In this document: in pieces, positions 49,282-58,051 of the stretch | How the letters are laid out: each line of letters starts with the position of its first letter | Numbering within the stretch: the first letter of the stretch is position 1 | Source of the DNA: Snodgrassella communis | Lineage (GTDB): Bacteria > Pseudomonadota > Gammaproteobacteria > Burkholderiales > Neisseriaceae | Assembly (NCBI RefSeq): GCF_914768045.1 | Contig: NZ_CAJZCD010000005.1 | Span: 1 to 64,000 of the forward strand | Length of the DNA: 64,000 nucleotides | Reading direction: 5' to 3' | Program-made: the position numbers and the translations under genes | The notes under the pieces: model-generated | Database searches by the model: none | Seen by the model: the letters and a program-made list of their open reading frames with translations, nothing else | Told to the model about the DNA's origin: nothing

Positions 49282-50383
49282 TAGCGCTTGAGCTAGTGCC
49301 TACCTCTTCCCATCTCGGCGCGTTCCATTCCCCAGTTGTTCCAAGAACAGAAACAAACACCCTGCGCCCGCCAACATCTACCCCATACACCCGCAGATTC
49401 GGTTTTACCTCCACATAGCGCGCATTAGTACAATCCCATTCATTCCGGCGTTTATTGACACCCATCCTGCCAGCACCGTACTCCAGCCACTTTAAAACCC
49501 ATCTGCGCCATGTAGCCTCCCAATTGCGCTTCTTCGAATCCTTAGCATCACCAGATAGCCAGTAATTCACAAACTTCTCAATCTCAATATTCAGCGCAGT
49601 CCCAACAAGCCCCTTAGCTGCCGCATAGTCCAGATATTTATCCGGCATTACCCAGTTTTCACACCAGCCACATTTCTTATGCAGCCCTATTGGCGCATAC
49701 ACCACACCACCATCATCAGCATAATCATCATTCGATTCTGATTGTTCACCATCCGGGACTAACTCAAAATCCTCAGAATCGCGGTGGCACTCTATCTCTG
49801 AATAATTCTCTGAATAATTCTTTGTATAAATCTCTTCCTTATACGAACTGTCACATGTCGCCACTCCCGAGTGTTGACATGTCGTCACTCCCGAATTGTC
49901 ACATGTCACCACTCCCGAACTGCGACATGTCGTCATTCGGGAAATGTCATATTTCCCACCTCGGCAAAAGCGACCAAACACACCAGTAAATACACGATAT
50001 TTAGGCTTGTCAGCTTTATCAGCATCAAAACACTCAGCCGCCTTTCTAATCGCAGCCTCATCAACCAGATAATAAGTTCTATGCTCAAGCTTCTTAATCT
50101 TGCGCTGGATATAGCCAAGGCTTTCCAGCAGCTTAATAGACTTACGTACCGCATATTCACTTAAATCCAGCTCACCAGCCAGTTCCTTAACAGACTTATA
50201 AAAAACCCTTGTTGCACCAGTACAACGTTTCCACCAATAGTGCAATTGATTTAAAACCAGCCCAGCCTTAATGTCGCCATTACATATACGCTTCAGACGC
50301 GGATTGTAGGCACATGTAACATCCCCGATAATATCGCCTATTTTTAAAGAGTTATCATTGACAAAATTTTCTACAGTAGTCAT
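49226..50383 (-). CDS. Phage replication initiator-like protein with internal 24-bp iterons
   Basis: N-terminal helix-turn-helix replication-protein-like region (LVLNQLHYWWKRCTG...ELAGELDLSEYAVRKSIKLLESLGYIQRKIKKLEHRTYYLV); located next to the helicase. Confidence 0.7.
   Translation of the reverse strand: MTTVENFVNDNSLKIGDIIGDVTCAYNPRLKRICNGDIKAGLVLNQLHYWWKRCTGATRVFYKSVKELAGELDLSEYAVRKSIKLLESLGYIQRKIKKLEHRTYYLVDEAAIRKAAECFDADKADKPKYRVFTGVFGRFCRGGKYDISRMTTCRSSGVVTCDNSGVTTCQHSGVATCDSSYKEEIYTKNYSENYSEIECHRDSEDFELVPDGEQSESNDDYADDGGVVYAPIGLHKKCGWCENWVMPDKYLDYAAAKGLVGTALNIEIEKFVNYWLSGDAKDSKKRNWEATWRRWVLKWLEYGAGRMGVNKRRNEWDCTNARYVEVKPNLRVYGVDVGGRRVFVSVLGTTGEWNAPRWEEVGTSSSANELFMETVRLWNGADYGR
49848..49957. 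repeat. Four 24-bp iterons plus a partial fifth, inside the replication gene
   Basis: ctgtcacatgtcgccactcccgag / tgttgacatgtcgtcactcccgaa / ttgtcacatgtcaccactcccgaa / ctgcgacatgtcgtcattcgggaa / atgtcatatttccc. Confidence 0.92.
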
Positions 50384-50474
50384 AATTACACCCGTATTTA
50401 TATTAATGAATTGAATGGCTGCCCAACGGTCATTTCCTTAAAGCCCACTCTCGTGGGCTTTTTTTTATAACCAT

Positions 50475-50720
50475 TCATCGCAAACCCATCTCCACTTCTA
50501 ACGCCTCAACCACCTCAGTCGGGCGGTTTCGGTATATTTCACTTAGCACATCCAACAACCGATGCGCCTCCTCTTTCCTGCCGGCGCGAATCAGCTCCTT
50601 GAGCTGGCACCATTCATCATTGAATTTCAAATCAACCTCAGATTGACCATCTTGCAGATAGATTTGAGATGCTTTAATTGTCATCGTGGGCATCCTCCGG
50701 TTCTCGCTACCGTCTTGCAC
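50475..50720 (-). CDS. Hypothetical small phage protein
   Basis: 81-aa ORF in the early left operon. Confidence 0.4.
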   Translation of the reverse strand: MQDGSENRRMPTMTIKASQIYLQDGQSEVDLKFNDEWCQLKELIRAGRKEEAHRLLDVLSEIYRNRPTEVVEALEVEMGLR

Positions 50721-51003
50721 TCAATGCAGTGAAAAAGGGCTTAAGACGAAAAAAGGGGGAAAAAACGACCTTTCCCGACTCATAGGCTTGCCGTGCGATA
50801 AATGCAGGCACGTCCTCACTAGAAACGATCTCAATAAAATTAGAAGCCAACTCAAAGAACTCACTATCGCTGAAGCCAAGGCTGCAATTAAGAAAATGCG
50901 GTTTTAATTTTTCTACTTGATATCGAATAGCAGCGAGGCTAAATACAACCTCTGCTGCTTCTGTATTTTGATTATTCAAAATCTGGTTTGCTTGGGTTGT
51001 CAT
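50707..51003 (-). CDS. Hypothetical small phage protein
   Basis: 98-aa ORF in the early left operon. Confidence 0.4.
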   Translation of the reverse strand: MTTQANQILNNQNTEAAEVVFSLAAIRYQVEKLKPHFLNCSLGFSDSEFFELASNFIEIVSSEDVPAFIARQAYESGKVVFSPFFRLKPFFTALSARR

Positions 51004-51208
51004 TCTTATTCTCTCTATCAGGAAACACGATTGAAATCGCAGAAATATTTGTTAATTTTTCAATTTCTAGAGCTTTCTTGGGTGGGACATTATTAATTCC
51101 TCTTAACCAACTACTAACCGCGCCCTTTGAAATTTTCAACTTTCTTGCTAGCTTCGCTTGGCTGCCGACTTTTTTAATTGCTTTCTGTATGTAAATATTC
51201 ATCGCCAC
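50972..51208 (-). CDS. Cro/YdaS-like HTH regulator
   Basis: IQKAIKKVGSQAKLARKLKISKGAVSSWLRGINNVPPKKALEIEKLT; divergent from the S24 repressor. Confidence 0.85.
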   Translation of the reverse strand: MAMNIYIQKAIKKVGSQAKLARKLKISKGAVSSWLRGINNVPPKKALEIEKLTNISAISIVFPDRENKNDNPSKPDFE

Positions 51209-51232
51209 CTCATTAAGATTATTAGCAGCAAA

Positions 51233-51294
51233 GTCTATTTTAAATTGATTTAAAAGTCAATCTAAAATATACGACAAACTGTCTATTTTAGATG
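51233..51294. promoter_or_regulatory. Putative operator array between cro-like and cI-like genes
   Basis: gtctattttaaattg (51233), caatctaaaatatac (51258, inverted), gtctattttagatg (51281). Confidence 0.65.
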
Positions 51295-51328
51295 TACTCT
51301 TTACGTATATTAAAAATAGGATTTTTTT

Positions 51329-51997
51329 ATGAAATATAATGTTGGTGCATGGGTAAAAGATGCTCGTCTAAACGCAGGACTTAGCCAAGAAAAATTAGCA
51401 TTTTCATTAGAAGTTGGAGGGAAAGCGACAGTCTCTGCTTGGGAGAAGAATAAAAATTCACCTCCGTTTGAGATTATGGTTAAAATTTCTGATATCTGTT
51501 CTTATCCATTACCTTACATTGAACCAAAAACATCCTCAGCCTCACCAATATTGGAAATAAAGCCTAGAAATGGATTTATTCAGTTCAAGCTTCTCGATGT
51601 TAAGGCTGCTGCTGGAGCAGGGGCGATAAATAGCGATTTCCCTGAGCCAATTCAACTAATCGAAGTGTCGGAAGCTTGGGCAAGAAAATATATTGGTGGG
51701 AATTACAGTTCAATATCTATAATTACTGCGTACGGGGATTCAATGGAGCCCACATTTGAAAGTGGCGATTTGTTGTTTATTGATGGGACTGTGAATTTCT
51801 ATTCTACTGAGGGTATTTATGTTTTTGCATCACCTATCGGGTTGAGTGTAAAAAGATTACAGCACTCAATTGACGGGTCTTTACGTGTTATTAGCGACAA
51901 TAAAAATTACCCAGTTGATATTTTATCAGGGGACGAGATTGATTCAATTAAGATATGCGGAAAAGTTATTGCAGTTCTTCGTCTTGATAGAATCTAA
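51329..51997 (+). CDS. CI-like repressor (XRE HTH plus S24 peptidase)
   Basis: VGAWVKDARLNAGLSQEKLAFSLEV..., AAAGAG linker, AYGDSMEPTFESGDLLFIDG, SPIGLSVKRL. Confidence 0.88.
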   Translation: MKYNVGAWVKDARLNAGLSQEKLAFSLEVGGKATVSAWEKNKNSPPFEIMVKISDICSYPLPYIEPKTSSASPILEIKPRNGFIQFKLLDVKAAAGAGAINSDFPEPIQLIEVSEAWARKYIGGNYSSISIITAYGDSMEPTFESGDLLFIDGTVNFYSTEGIYVFASPIGLSVKRLQHSIDGSLRVISDNKNYPVDILSGDEIDSIKICGKVIAVLRLDRI

Positions 51998-52131
51998 TAA
52001 TTACCTAAACTTCAACTTTTTAATTATGGTATCTTCATTAACAAGAAAATCCAAGAAATTGTTGTGCGAATCCCAAAAGAAACAAAAAGACAGCTTTTGA
52101 GCTGTCTTAGAATAAAAGTGAGACAAAAGAG

Positions 52132-52806
52132 CTAGCCACAACGCCAGACTTTTCTCCCTAAAATCTCAAGTGTATTTGCTTGACTGTATGAAACCTTAAT
52201 AGTCTCATAGTCACTATTTGAACTTATCAAGTCAATACCATCACCGGTCTGCCTAAGTCTTTTAATAAAAAAATTATTTTTATAAACAATAGCATATATT
52301 TCATCATCCACCAATTCGATATCATTAATATTTATCATTACAATATCGTTATTCTCTAAATGTGGAACCATGCTATTACCTTTAAAGCGCACAGCTCGCA
52401 AATCACTGGGTATTAAATTTTCAGATTTAAACCACACATTTCTAATTAACAAAGGTACCTCAGCCTCTTTTATAACCCATCTAGCATTCCCTTTACCTGC
52501 TGATAAATCGAAATCACACATCATGATCTGCTTGTGTGTACGAGTGGAATCAAAATTTTCTGTAAATCCTATACTATCCTCTGACGGTATAAATTCTTCC
52601 CCACACAGTAACCACGACACTGTTACACCTAAGACTTTAGCAACATCTTCCATGCGTGTCCTTTTTGGTGCAGTAGCTTCTGTTTCATCGTCATTTTCCC
52701 ATAATTGGATAGCTGTAGGCGATAGACTTAACTTTGCTGCAAATTGCGCTTGAGTTAAACCTTTGGCAATTCTAGCTTTTTTAATACGAATGTGAATATT
52801 ACTCAT
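52132..52806 (-). CDS. Second CI-like repressor (XRE HTH plus S24 peptidase)
   Basis: IRIKKARIAKGLTQAQFAAKLSLSPTAIQLWEN..., DLSAGKGNARW, RFKGNSMVPHLENNDIVMIN, YKNNFFIKRLRQ. Confidence 0.88.
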   Translation of the reverse strand: MSNIHIRIKKARIAKGLTQAQFAAKLSLSPTAIQLWENDDETEATAPKRTRMEDVAKVLGVTVSWLLCGEEFIPSEDSIGFTENFDSTRTHKQIMMCDFDLSAGKGNARWVIKEAEVPLLIRNVWFKSENLIPSDLRAVRFKGNSMVPHLENNDIVMININDIELVDDEIYAIVYKNNFFIKRLRQTGDGIDLISSNSDYETIKVSYSQANTLEILGRKVWRCG

Positions 52807-53005
52807 TGTTCTAACTATTCTCTTTTTAATTACGAATTATTAAACAAAATCTTAACCCTTACAATTAATACAATCTTAAATTTTACACAAAGAGAACTTG
52901 TTATAAAAAGTTATACTAGTTATATGCATAAAGAAAAACTATTCATTAACACGCTTAAAGAATATATAAATACAAATCAATAACATATATTATTTTTCGT
53001 TTTTT

Positions 53006-53049
53006 AAGTCAATTATTTATTGACTTATATGGTAAATTATAGATAGACT
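53006..53049 (+). promoter_or_regulatory. Operator palindrome overlapping a sigma70-like promoter
   Basis: aagtcaat-tattt-attgactt palindrome (53006-53026); -35 TTGACT (53020-53025), 18-bp spacer, -10 TAGACT (53044-53049). Confidence 0.55.
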
Positions 53050-53055
53050 AAGTCC

Positions 53056-53230
53056 ATCAAAGTTAAACAACTTCACCGCACCGGCTCAGGGCAGCGGAAT
53101 ATAAAAGCCCGAGGCAAGTTAAGGAGCTTGCTGGCAAGCCGTTAAGCCCTCGCGGGCGGCCGGAACAAAACCAGTAAGCTCGCCGAAAAAGTAGGCTTTA
53201 ATGTAGGGCTTACAGACAGACAAGTCTAAA
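53056..53230 (+). ncRNA. Structured GC-rich RNA candidate, C4-antisense-like
   Basis: GC-rich island in AT-rich non-coding DNA after a promoter; pairing potential ccggc/gccgg, gcaag/cttgc, gccc/gggc, gtaagc/gcttac; followed by an antirepressor-like stub. Confidence 0.45.
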
Positions 53231-53245
53231 AATCCAAAGAACTTT

Positions 53246-53290
53246 ATGAAAGGAGAACGACTTCAAACACCAACTTTGACATATATTTGA
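53246..53290 (+). pseudogene. 14-codon stub resembling the start of a phage antirepressor/Rha-type protein
   Basis: atgaaaggagaacgacttcaaacaccaactttgacatatatttga = MKGERLQTPTLTYI*. Confidence 0.4.
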
Positions 53291-53328
53291 ATGTACAAAT
53301 ACTTAGATATATTAATAGGCTAAAGAAA

Positions 53329-53353
53329 AAGCCGATTCTAACGAGTCGGCTTC
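53329..53353. terminator. Hairpin agccgattctaacgagtcggct
   Basis: Inverted repeat agccga/tcggct with flanking A and T runs; same sequence recurs at 54183-54212. Confidence 0.6.
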
Positions 53354-53363
53354 ATTGTTTGGC

Positions 53364-53909
53364 TTAGTTTTGACTGTCATTATTTGCTTCTGATATTACG
53401 TGTTCAAAATGATATTCAGGTAATTCTCCAGCAAATAAGGCTGCAAAATATTCAGATAATCTTAGTTTTCGTTCTTCCGAATATTTTCTGCCTGGGGTCA
53501 TTCCCAACATTGCTAAGGCAGACAAACGTGCCGGATGAGAAAGGAGACCAATTTCATCTGTTTCGCGTTTAGTTGAATCCGCCTGATGGTTTACAATCTC
53601 TTCATCACTCATGCTACCCATCTTTTTATACAATTTATAGTATAGGCAGTAGTTATCTTTTGCAGCCTGTGCTTTAGCACTAGGAGTATAAATGATTTGA
53701 ATTGCAGTTATAACTGCTAAAAATATGCCAGAAAAAGTGCCATTAACTAAACCTCCAATACTTCCAATTGCTGTCATACTTGATAGTAGAAGGAAAAATG
53801 AAATTAACTTATCTATTCTACCGAAAAATTTATACATTAATTTTTCAAAGCACAAAGAATAAGCTACTTCAAGTTCTAAGTCTGGTCGGTTCTGTACTGG
53901 GTTGGTCAT
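53364..53909 (-). CDS. Hypothetical two-TM membrane protein
   Basis: 181-aa ORF; hydrophobic FFLLLSSMTAIGSIGGLVNGTFSGIFLAVITAIQIIY. Confidence 0.5.
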   Translation of the reverse strand: MTNPVQNRPDLELEVAYSLCFEKLMYKFFGRIDKLISFFLLLSSMTAIGSIGGLVNGTFSGIFLAVITAIQIIYTPSAKAQAAKDNYCLYYKLYKKMGSMSDEEIVNHQADSTKRETDEIGLLSHPARLSALAMLGMTPGRKYSEERKLRLSEYFAALFAGELPEYHFEHVISEANNDSQN

Positions 53910-54242
53910 TTATGTTCCTTTACTTTTTGTTTGTACCTCCATTTTGGGAGGTACCTGTTGGCACTGGTGCTGGAGATTTTGGCACATGTCCTTTAACAGA
54001 TGATGGAGCTGGAGATTTAAGGGCATGGTCATAAGCCATTTTATTTTTATCATTACTCATGATAAATACCTCATTTTGCTAGGTTGTTTGTGGAAATTCA
54101 ATTCTAGCAGAAATCACATACTGAGTGACTAAAAGAGTGACAGCTCGGAAAGACGAGCAATACATCTAAGTTTAAAAATCGCAGCCGATTCTAACGAGTC
54201 GGCTTTAGTTTTTGAATTTAAATAAAATTAAAGGAGTTAACA

Positions 54243-54584
54243 ATGAACGATGAAAACAACACCAATCCGGAACCTGCTGGATTTTGGGATGAAATGGCGC
54301 AAATGGTTAGCGAATGGGATTTAAGCCAATTCCCCATGCAAACCAAACCACAACCAGAAAAACGGCTGGCTAATAATGAGCTGGCGGATGTCGCTTATGA
54401 AGCCTTTAGCCAGCTATATCATACAAAATATGATATTTGTTTAATAAAAGTAGCAAATGAGCTTGTTAAAGCCATTGTTTTAGGTGGCCATTACGGGCAG
54501 CAGACCGTAAGCCAGATATTAAGCCATCTGCCACCAGCAGCTAAAAAAATGGTTACTGAGTATGTTCAAAGCAATGCAAACTAG
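54243..54584 (+). CDS. Hypothetical phage protein
   Basis: 113-aa ORF after RBS-like aaggagttaac. Confidence 0.55.
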   Translation: MNDENNTNPEPAGFWDEMAQMVSEWDLSQFPMQTKPQPEKRLANNELADVAYEAFSQLYHTKYDICLIKVANELVKAIVLGGHYGQQTVSQILSHLPPAAKKMVTEYVQSNAN

Positions 54585-54593
54585 GAGTTACCC

Positions 54594-54911
54594 ATGAAAC
54601 CTAAAATACATCTTCATGAATTAAAAAATCACCCTTATGGCAACCGTATCTGCTGGCAGCATAGACCAACGGGTGCGCTGGTCGTGAGATATGGCATATT
54701 ACTATACGAGGTAATCGTCCCTATCAAATCGTCCCTAATAAATACCGAGAAACATTACGGCGTGGGACATCTCAGAAATGCCCGAACCATTATCAGACGC
54801 CACTGGCTGGAATGTATATCAAAACGCAATACACCCCAGCAAAAAACAAAGTATTTAATAGCAACAATCTCAAATGGTCACTTTATTTATTGGATTGCAC
54901 AATCCAATTAA
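54594..54911 (+). CDS. Hypothetical phage protein
   Basis: 105-aa ORF, closely follows the previous gene. Confidence 0.5.
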   Translation: MKPKIHLHELKNHPYGNRICWQHRPTGALVVRYGILLYEVIVPIKSSLINTEKHYGVGHLRNARTIIRRHWLECISKRNTPQQKTKYLIATISNGHFIYWIAQSN

Positions 54912-54958
54912 TTCCATAAGCATTGAACTTAATCTATTGATAACAGGAGTACACAGCA

Positions 54959-55342
54959 ATGCAAGTAGAAAACAAATTTCGCGCCCGTTACCATAATGAA
55001 ATAGCCAGCTTAATGGATAACGCCGAGTTGCTTGCCATCATACAGGATCTTGATGAGAGTCCAGATGAAACACTAAAACGGATCAGCAGAAAAGATTTAG
55101 GATATCTGAGTGAATATTGTTTTCATGTGTTAGACACTACAACGTTTATTATGGAAACATTATCTAAATTAGCTGATGGCTATAGAAATAATAATATCAC
55201 TCGGGAGCTAAGCCAAGAGGACTTTTTGAGATTTACCAGCACCTTAGCAGCACTATCAGGCGGGATTAATAGCTGTGTTGGTTACATGCATCAGACCATA
55301 ACATACCTGCTGAATTATGAACCTAGCAGCACCTCGAGCTAA
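54959..55342 (+). CDS. Hypothetical phage protein
   Basis: 127-aa ORF in the + operon. Confidence 0.5.
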   Translation: MQVENKFRARYHNEIASLMDNAELLAIIQDLDESPDETLKRISRKDLGYLSEYCFHVLDTTTFIMETLSKLADGYRNNNITRELSQEDFLRFTSTLAALSGGINSCVGYMHQTITYLLNYEPSSTSS

Positions 55343-55413
55343 GTTAAATTTGGCATGTTTTAAAAATCAGTGGGGGAATAAACTTCCCCCGTTTTTTGAA
55401 TATAAATATCATT

Positions 55414-55659
55414 ATGAAAAAAAATGCACTGCTAGCCACTTGGGTGGCTTTTTTTATTGCTGGTTGTGATTATGCAGAAGAGAGAAAAAGCAGAGTAGCG
55501 GAACGGGCTGGTAAAGATATTATGGAAACACAGGTTGTATTAGATGATGGACGCAAAATCACTTGCCTTGTTTACAGCGGCTGGTATAACGCCCCACCAA
55601 TACAACCGCCCTATCCCACTCCTAGCGAATTTACTAACAACAGGCAACTTAAATCATGA
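55414..55659 (+). CDS. Small lipoprotein
   Basis: MKKNALLATWVAFFIAGCDYAEERKS lipobox; overlaps the next gene's ATG. Confidence 0.55.
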   Translation: MKKNALLATWVAFFIAGCDYAEERKSRVAERAGKDIMETQVVLDDGRKITCLVYSGWYNAPPIQPPYPTPSEFTNNRQLKS

Positions 55660-56066
55660 ATGTTATCGTTTGCGGTGGTCGTATCGTTTCTGGTGATGGT
55701 TTTCGCCGTATCGTAGCCAGAACATTACTATCAATACACACTAGTACCCCTATTGATACCCTGATTGATTCTGGAGCCTCTCACGGTGCGGTTTACTTAG
55801 CACGGGAATGGGCAAAAGTGCACCATATCCAGACCAAAAGCTTTACAGCCTTGCCTAATCCACACGGGAACCATTGCGGGCACATGCGTAATAAAAAGAT
55901 GATTGATTACGCCCTGCACCACAATGCCCCTAAAGGTAGCCAGAATCATACCATGCTGGTAATTTTCAAAGACAAGCATGGCCGTGGTACTAAGGACATC
56001 ATTAAACAGGCTAAAGAGGCAAATATTCTTGTTTGGGTAGTTGATTTAGAAAATGAGGCCAGCTAA
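55656..56066 (+). CDS. SLOG/DUF2493 (YspA-like) nucleotide-binding protein
   Basis: MNVIVCGGRIVSGDGFRRI...DTLIDSGASHGAVYLAREWAKVHHIQTKSFTALPNPHGNHCGHMRNKKMIDYA. Confidence 0.75.
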   Translation: MNVIVCGGRIVSGDGFRRIVARTLLSIHTSTPIDTLIDSGASHGAVYLAREWAKVHHIQTKSFTALPNPHGNHCGHMRNKKMIDYALHHNAPKGSQNHTMLVIFKDKHGRGTKDIIKQAKEANILVWVVDLENEAS

Positions 56067-56272
56067 ATGCTGGCTTTTTTATTACAGAATACCAAGGACG
56101 AATAACATGAAAGTTACAATTAAATGGATGAAAGAATTAAACGCCAGTGAAGATGATCTTGCCACTTTTGAAGAATGTATCCCTACAGGTGAAGCTGATC
56201 AAATTAGTACACAATAGCTACTTAACAAGCAAATCCCAGTCTGCATCAGGCATTGCTTAACAATACACACCT

Positions 56273-56309
56273 CAACTGAATTTCTACCCCATACAATATA
56301 ACCTCAAAA
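56273..56309 (+). repeat. 37-bp direct repeat, copy 2
   Basis: caactgaatttctaccccatacaatataacctcaaaa. Confidence 0.85.
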
Positions 56310-56596
56310 ATAGTTAGATGCAGTTGTGTGTGTGATGTATAAGCCTGAGCATTACAAAATTCTAGCATTATTTTATTATTTGATTCTGTTACGCAATCAA
56401 CCACTCTGTTTTGACTTGCTCGCAGGTATAGTTCAGTTATGATTAGAGAACTGTTCGGTTTTTCCGAACAGTTTAGTTTAAAGATTTCCTAGTGTTGTGA
56501 TAAGATTCGAAAATAACACAAAGGGAATATTATGGCATTAAAAAACCTATATGAATTGTTAAAAATTAAACCGGCTTTAATGGGGGAGTACTAAAA

Positions 56597-57886
56597 ATGA
56601 TATTCCCGAATCTGTATAAGTTACTTGGATTACCATATAAAGTAAGTGAATCAGAAATATGTATCGCATTGGCTGGATTATACAAAAAGAAAGCTGATAA
56701 AAGATTTATTGAGTCGGTGCGTAAAATCCTACTTGATGCTGACCAACGAGTGAAATATGACGGAAAATTGTGTGAACTCGGATTAGCAACTCCGAGAGAT
56801 TTCATTACTAATGCAATGCCAGAGGCAATAAATGTTAGGCAAAAACAAAATAATCCTATATTAGATTTATACAGTAGTTTTGTTGCTGTAGACATTGAAA
56901 CAACGGGGTTAAGTCCAGATACAGATGAAATCGTTGAGTTATCAGCTATTAAATTTGTAAATGGTGTTGTAGTCGATAAATTTACCTCATTAGCTAAGCC
57001 ATCCAAACGCATACCAGAACGAGTTATCGCTATACATGGCATTGATAATGATATGGTAAAAAGTTCACCACCCCCGATAGAAGTAGTAAAAAAATTTTGG
57101 TCATTTGTGGGAAATGAACCCATTGTTGCTCACAATGCAAAATTTGATATGAGTTTTATCCATAATTCATATATACACGCTTCAGAATTTATTTCACGGG
57201 GCAGCATAGTCCGTTCGCATCCGGTATTTGATACTTTACCATTATCCAGATATATGTTTCCTGATTTATATAATCATAAATTAGGAACGATAAAAGATTA
57301 TTTAGGTATCGAATCAGTATCTCATCGTGCTGAATCTGATGCTATTGCAGCCGGTAAGGTATTTTATGCCACTAAAAATGTGATGGATAATTGTAGACAA
57401 CATATAGATTTCCTTAATAAATCTGATGAAAATTTACATAACAGTATCATAAAAATTTTATCAGAATATGGCATTAACACTGATTATATTTTACATAAAA
57501 ATGCTGGTAGAGGTTTGCGGTCAACCAGTTTTTATTACCCAATTTATCGGTATCAAGTCTCCAGTAAAAACAAATATGTGCTAACTAATAGTAGCCGAAT
57601 ATTTCTAAAGAGATTGGGAGAAACTGTACGAAATAGTTTAAAGAGTCAATATGAGGAAAATAAAGTCATACTCAGGTCGGACTATAATTTTTTTTATACG
57701 ATACCTTATGATGTGATTGCAGCCTATTGGAGAGCCAATGGATACGTTAATAATCAATTAAAAATAACTGTTACAGATTTTTTAATACAATTTTATTCAT
57801 ATTTAAAATTTAATAATTCGGGGGACGCTGTTGCCGATGGACATATTGAAAAACCTGCTAATAGCAAAGAACTAGAGGAAGAATAA
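56597..57886 (+). CDS. J-like N-terminus fused to DEDDh 3'-5' exonuclease (DnaQ-like) with unknown C-terminal domain
   Basis: NLYKLLGLPYKVSESEICIALAGLYKKKADKRFIESVRKILLDADQRVKYD; VAVDIETTGLSPDTDEIVELSA, AHNAKFDMSFIH, HRAESDAIAAG. Confidence 0.85.
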   Translation: MIFPNLYKLLGLPYKVSESEICIALAGLYKKKADKRFIESVRKILLDADQRVKYDGKLCELGLATPRDFITNAMPEAINVRQKQNNPILDLYSSFVAVDIETTGLSPDTDEIVELSAIKFVNGVVVDKFTSLAKPSKRIPERVIAIHGIDNDMVKSSPPPIEVVKKFWSFVGNEPIVAHNAKFDMSFIHNSYIHASEFISRGSIVRSHPVFDTLPLSRYMFPDLYNHKLGTIKDYLGIESVSHRAESDAIAAGKVFYATKNVMDNCRQHIDFLNKSDENLHNSIIKILSEYGINTDYILHKNAGRGLRSTSFYYPIYRYQVSSKNKYVLTNSSRIFLKRLGETVRNSLKSQYEENKVILRSDYNFFYTIPYDVIAAYWRANGYVNNQLKITVTDFLIQFYSYLKFNNSGDAVADGHIEKPANSKELEEE

Positions 57887-58051
57887 ATAATTTTTTGACT
57901 GCGTTAACATGGAATCTTTCAAGATTAGACTGCACACTAAATTTATTATTTAATTATGTAACAGATTCAAGCCAGCATTAGCTGGCTTTTTTATTAACAC
58001 CAATGTAACAACCCATGCCGGCAATTAACCGGTTTTTTTATATAGCTAACT

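Noticed and set aside
49848-49957. CRISPR-like array
   Set aside because: Units are contiguous 24-bp tandem repeats without spacers, inside a coding frame; better explained as iterons
56107-56217. 36-aa ORF MKVTIKWMKELNASEDDLATFEECIPTGEADQISTQ
   Set aside because: Plausible small gene but unsupported by any family or second copy in the window
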